Below are positions 60,534-64,000 of a stretch of 64,000 nucleotides of DNA, piece after piece. Both the position numbers and the translations under genes were made by a program. The notes under the pieces are model-generated. The model worked only from the letters and a program-made list of their open reading frames with translations. It did not search any database and was not told the DNA's origin. Numbering within the stretch: position 1 is the first letter of the stretch; every line of letters begins with the position of its first letter. Origin of the DNA: Arthrobacter sp. StoSoilA2 (GTDB taxonomy: Bacteria; Actinomycetota; Actinomycetes; Actinomycetales; Micrococcaceae); contig NZ_AP024643.1 in the NCBI RefSeq assembly GCF_019977195.1, positions 2,852,001 through 2,916,000 on the forward strand. Reading direction: 5' to 3'.

Positions 60534-63500
60534 TTACAACTCCGAAGCTGGAACTCCTACGCCGAGGATGATGGGCTCGTCAGCTGCCTTCTTTTTGGCA
60601 GGCTCTTCCGCTGCCGGCGCTTTGGCCTCGTGGGCCGTTCCACCCGCGGCTGCGGCAGTTACCTCGTGGTGCTCCACGCTGGTTTCGTTTGCGGCACCCT
60701 GTGCCCTGCTCGCGCTACGGTTCCTTCGGCCTCGACTTCCACGCGAACGCGAAGAACGATCGTTCTGACCGTCGGTGGCCGCAGCACTGGCGGCGGAGGT
60801 AGTGGCAGCGGAGGCAGCGGAAGTTTCGGAAGCCGTGGCAGGTCCGGAAACCGTATCCACAGTCTTTTCCTCGTCAGCCGGTGCAGCACCGAGGTGCGAG
60901 AACGCCTCCGCCAGCAGGTCCAGGCTCATGGCCGGCTTGCCCGCAGATGGTTCCTCATGGTGCTCCACGAATGGAAGCGCCACTTCTTCGCCGCCGAAGC
61001 GCAAAACGGGCGTGGACCGTGCCTCCCGAACCGCTGCTTCATGGCTGGCGGCATCAGCTGCGGCCGCTCCCCCGGCATCGCCGGTTGCCGTATCAGACAC
61101 GGATTCAGCCGTGTCGTGATGCTGACCGGCTGCGCGTGCCAGTTCCTCCGCGCGGTGAACTTCGTCGTCGTGCAAGTGCGCGGCATGCGCTGCAGCGGCG
61201 ATGGTGGCAAGAGCCGCCCTGGTCGCCTCGGCCTTCGCCTGGCGAACGGGGTCAACCGACTCCTTGCCACTTGGCGCAGCTACCGGGGCGGCAGCGGTGC
61301 TGTGGGTGGAGACTGCTTCCTCGGCTACCGCTCCCCCACCTTTCCCACGGCGACGCTTGCGTTCATTCCGGGCAGCAGGCTGTTGCGGTTCTGTGTGTGG
61401 ACGGTGGTGCTCGGCGGCAACTACATTGGCGCGTCGGTGTTCCACGGGCTCATCATGGGTGACGACGCCGCGTCCGGCGCAGTGCTCGCACTGCTCACCG
61501 AACACTTCAAGCAAGCCTGTGCCCATGCGCTTGCGTGTCATCTGCACCAGGCCAAGCGACGTCACTTCAGCCACTTGATGCTTGGTGCGGTCACGGCCCA
61601 GGCATTCCACCAATCGGCGGAGTACCAGGTCACGGTTGGATTCAAGGACCATGTCGATGAAGTCGATGACAATGATGCCGCCGATATCGCGCAGGCGCAG
61701 CTGGCGAACTACTTCCTCGGCCGCTTCAAGGTTGTTCTTGGTGACGGTTTCTTCAAGGTTTCCACCGCTGCCGGTGAACTTACCTGTGTTGACGTCCACG
61801 ACGGTCATGGCCTCGGTGCGGTCGATGACAAGGGAACCGCCGGACGGCAGGAAGACCTTGCGCTCCAGGGCCTTGTGGATCTGTTCGTCGATCCGCCAGG
61901 CCGCAAAAATGTCCTGGTCCTTGGTCCACTTTTCAAGGCGGCCCACCAAATCGGGAGCAACGTAGGTGACGTAAGCCTCAATGGTGTCCCACGCGTCGTC
62001 GCCGGACACAATCAGCTTGGAAAAGTCCTCGTTGAAGACATCCCGGACCACCTTGATGGTGAGGTCAGGTTCGCCGTAGAGCAGTTCGGGTGCCAGCACC
62101 TTGGTGGAGGACGCCTGGCCTTCAATGCCCTCCCACTGCGCGCGCAAACGGTTGATGTCGTGCGTCAGTTCTTCCTCGGAGGCACCTTCAGCGGCCGTGC
62201 GCACGATGACGCCGGCGTTCTCAGGCAAACGGTCCTTGAGGATGCGCTTGAGGCGGTTGCGTTCGACGTCGGGCAGTTTGCGCGAGATGCCGGTCATGGA
62301 ACCGCCAGGCACGTACACAAGGTAGCGGCCCGGGAGGGAAATCTGGCTTGTGAGGCGCGCGCCCTTGTGGCCTACAGGATCCTTGGTCACCTGCACCAGG
62401 ACAGAATCACCGGACTTGAGGGCATTCTCGATCCGGCGCGGCTGTCCCTCGAGATTGACGGCGTCCCAGTTGACTTCGCCGGCGTAAAGAACTGCGTTGC
62501 GCCCGCGTCCGATGTCCACGAAGGCAGCTTCCATGGACGGCAGAACATTCTGGACCTTGCCCAGGTACACGTTGCCGATCAGCGAATCCTGCTGGGTCTT
62601 GGACACAAAGTGCTCAGCAAGCACGCCGTCTTCAAGGACCGCAATCTGGATTCTATCGTCGCGCTGGCGGACGATCATCTGGCGATCCACGGACTCTCGG
62701 CGGGCAAGGAACTCAGCCTCTGTGATCACCTGGCGGCGGCGTCCGGTCTCGCGGGACTCGCGGCGGCGCTGCTTCTTGGCCTCTAGCCTGGTGGAACCCT
62801 TAACACTGGTAACCCGGTTTGACGGGGCCGTCTCAGTGATCGGGCGGGGCGCGCGGACACGGGTCACCGTGTTGGGCGGGTCATCGTCCGAGCCGCCAGT
62901 CAGTTCAAGGTCCTGGTCACCCCGGCGGCGACGCCGACGACGACGCGACGTGACGCCCTCTTCGAGCGCTTCCGCTACCGGAGCATCTTCTTCATCCTCA
63001 GCCTCAGCGCCGTCCTCGGAATCGGTCTCATCGCGTTCAGTCCCGCGGCGGCCACGCCGGCCACGGCTACGGCGACGACGACGGCTGCTGGAATCCTCCA
63101 GCTCGTCAGTTGACCCGGCTTCCGGAGTTTCTGCTTCAGACTCTTCGGCCTTTTCCTCTACGGCGGGGCGGGCAACGGTGCTCAGATCAGGGGCCTGGAA
63201 GATCATCGAGGTAATGGAGACAGGTTCCAGGAACAACGACGTTGAACCGGGGGCGGACTCCTCGGCAGCTTCGGCCTCTTCCTCGGCGGGAACGTCGCCC
63301 TCCACGGGAAGGTCGCCCTGGGTAGCCGGCGCAGGCTGGGACCCCGCATCCGGCGTCGTGATTTCTTCAACGGCTTCCACGGCGGAAGACGCTTCGGGGG
63401 CTGGCGCCTCCGCGCTGACCGTTGCCTCAACGTCCTTGGGCTTGGTAGTCCGACGACGGCGGACCGGCTTTTCGGGGGCAGGTTCGGCATCGGTTTCCGG

Positions 63501-63758
63501 CTGGGACGCTACTCCGGCCTGATCGTCAAAACCCGGGAGGGGCTCGGCAGGCACCGTTGTCTTGCGCGCACGGGTACGGCGCGCCGGCGCCTTCACAGCT
63601 GCTTCGGTCGGTTCAGTGCCGGTGGCTTCCTCAGCGCTGGCTGTTTCCACTGCTTTGGGCGCAGCCTTGCGCCGTGTCCGGGTGGTCTTTTTGGGCGCTT
63701 CCGCAGTTTCCGCGGGAGCTGCCTCTTCATTAACGGCTACAACCTGGTCATTATCCAT
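60534..63758 (-). CDS. rne: Ribonuclease E/G
   Basis: 1074 aa from ATG 63758, with ggagtg upstream. Long acidic/basic N-terminal extension with Arg-rich stretches (residues about 20-290), an S1 domain (NVYLGKVQNVLPSMEAAFVD), the catalytic DNase-I-like core with metal-binding Asp residues in VVDVNTGKF and VIDFIDM, a zinc-link CEHC, and a long Ala-rich C-terminal extension. Actinobacterial RNase E with extensions on both sides of the core. It initiates mRNA decay and processes rRNA. Overlaps the upstream partial gene by 22 bases. Confidence 0.93.
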   Translation of the reverse strand: MDNDQVVAVNEEAAPAETAEAPKKTTRTRRKAAPKAVETASAEEATGTEPTEAAVKAPARRTRARKTTVPAEPLPGFDDQAGVASQPETDAEPAPEKPVRRRRTTKPKDVEATVSAEAPAPEASSAVEAVEEITTPDAGSQPAPATQGDLPVEGDVPAEEEAEAAEESAPGSTSLFLEPVSITSMIFQAPDLSTVARPAVEEKAEESEAETPEAGSTDELEDSSSRRRRRSRGRRGRRGTERDETDSEDGAEAEDEEDAPVAEALEEGVTSRRRRRRRRGDQDLELTGGSDDDPPNTVTRVRAPRPITETAPSNRVTSVKGSTRLEAKKQRRRESRETGRRRQVITEAEFLARRESVDRQMIVRQRDDRIQIAVLEDGVLAEHFVSKTQQDSLIGNVYLGKVQNVLPSMEAAFVDIGRGRNAVLYAGEVNWDAVNLEGQPRRIENALKSGDSVLVQVTKDPVGHKGARLTSQISLPGRYLVYVPGGSMTGISRKLPDVERNRLKRILKDRLPENAGVIVRTAAEGASEEELTHDINRLRAQWEGIEGQASSTKVLAPELLYGEPDLTIKVVRDVFNEDFSKLIVSGDDAWDTIEAYVTYVAPDLVGRLEKWTKDQDIFAAWRIDEQIHKALERKVFLPSGGSLVIDRTEAMTVVDVNTGKFTGSGGNLEETVTKNNLEAAEEVVRQLRLRDIGGIIVIDFIDMVLESNRDLVLRRLVECLGRDRTKHQVAEVTSLGLVQMTRKRMGTGLLEVFGEQCEHCAGRGVVTHDEPVEHRRANVVAAEHHRPHTEPQQPAARNERKRRRGKGGGAVAEEAVSTHSTAAAPVAAPSGKESVDPVRQAKAEATRAALATIAAAAHAAHLHDDEVHRAEELARAAGQHHDTAESVSDTATGDAGGAAAADAASHEAAVREARSTPVLRFGGEEVALPFVEHHEEPSAGKPAMSLDLLAEAFSHLGAAPADEEKTVDTVSGPATASETSAASAATTSAASAAATDGQNDRSSRSRGSRGRRNRSASRAQGAANETSVEHHEVTAAAAGGTAHEAKAPAAEEPAKKKAADEPIILGVGVPASEL

Positions 63759-64000
63759 ATGTGGCAACACTCCTGCCCCAGCGACGCCGCCACATCCGGC
63801 GCCCAGTGGGGCAAATATTTGTCAAAACCCTCAGGCGTTGACAGAAGTCGGTAGTATTCCTTCCGGTTCGCACCATCATTGGGGTGCGGCAGCCCTGGAA
63901 GGCCGGTAGCTTTGCTCTGAAACCCGTTGTTCTGCTGCCACAACCAGGTGCCGTCCATTGTCATGGCGGGCTTACCGAGGATCACGTGATCCGGGCAGGC
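63737..64000 (-). CDS. Partial gene upstream of rne, product not recognised
   Basis: C-terminal 87 codons of a gene entering from the right edge (HVILGKPAMTMDGTWLWQQ, NRKEYYRLLSTPEGFDKYL, stop at 63737). No family recognised from the visible part. Its end overlaps the rne start, implying coupled translation. Confidence 0.55.
   Translation of the reverse strand, partial: ACPDHVILGKPAMTMDGTWLWQQNNGFQSKATGLPGLPHPNDGANRKEYYRLLSTPEGFDKYLPHWAPDVAASLGQECCHIWIMTRL

Noticed and set aside
60522..62786. 754-codon open frame on the plus strand
   Set aside because: Antisense to rne, which has clear domains.

Overview
The window looks like chromosome from a high-GC actinobacterium of the Arthrobacter/Paenarthrobacter type (Micrococcaceae). 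This is inferred from the base composition, the gene order (rne, thiD-tenA, rplU, rpmA, obgE, proB, proA, nadD, rsfS), a mycoredoxin, an nrdHIEF operon, a DUF222-HNH gene and a gamma-butyrolactone-receptor-like TetR. No 16S gene is present, so the genus is not proven.

Layout. 1-18.9 kb is mostly ordinary chromosome: the 5' part of thrS; an SOS-type mutagenesis pair (DUF6504 protein and DnaE2) behind a LexA-like box; a divergent FAD monooxygenase/TetR pair with a palindromic operator; an SRAP protein; a mycoredoxin; a YdeP-type molybdoenzyme; a lipoate-ligase-like protein; a thioesterase; a DedA-like protein with a possible iron box; a Rieske-flavoprotein; a DUF1016 nuclease; a dienelactone hydrolase; and a DUF222-HNH gene.

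From about 19.0 to 29.65 kb is an accessory island. It holds a frameshifted DUF5677-like gene, a DpnII/MboI-type PD-(D/E)XK nuclease without a methyltransferase, and a run of decaying genes (FAD/Fe-S oxidase, succinate-semialdehyde dehydrogenase, metallophosphoesterase). It also holds a DprA-like plus phosphoribosyltransferase pair resembling ShosTA. The most striking locus is a three-gene minus-strand operon: a class III nucleotidyl cyclase (PycC-like), a stand-alone prokaryotic E2-like (ubiquitin-conjugating fold) protein, and a Pycsar transmembrane effector. That is a Pycsar anti-phage system with an E2 inserted, analogous to E2-only (short type II) CBASS. Short tandem repeats resembling insertion-sequence ends lie at both edges of the island.

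The island abuts the nrdHIEF ribonucleotide reductase operon (29.7-34.4 kb). A free-standing GIY-YIG/NUMOD homing endonuclease gene sits between nrdE and nrdF and overlaps the nrdF start. Then follow a LysR regulator, a DUF2004 protein, metF, a MoxR/DUF58/DUF4381/VWA/VWA/TPR operon (37.8-42.9 kb), a sugar ABC importer with a ROK regulator (43.3-47.6 kb), a methyltransferase and a cupin.

Two identical tRNA-Ala(GGC) genes flank a TetR regulator (49.5-50.7 kb). The rest is a housekeeping block read leftward: an unidentified partial gene, rne, a TPP riboswitch with a thiD-tenA fusion, rplU-rpmA, obgE, proB, proA, nadD and rsfS.
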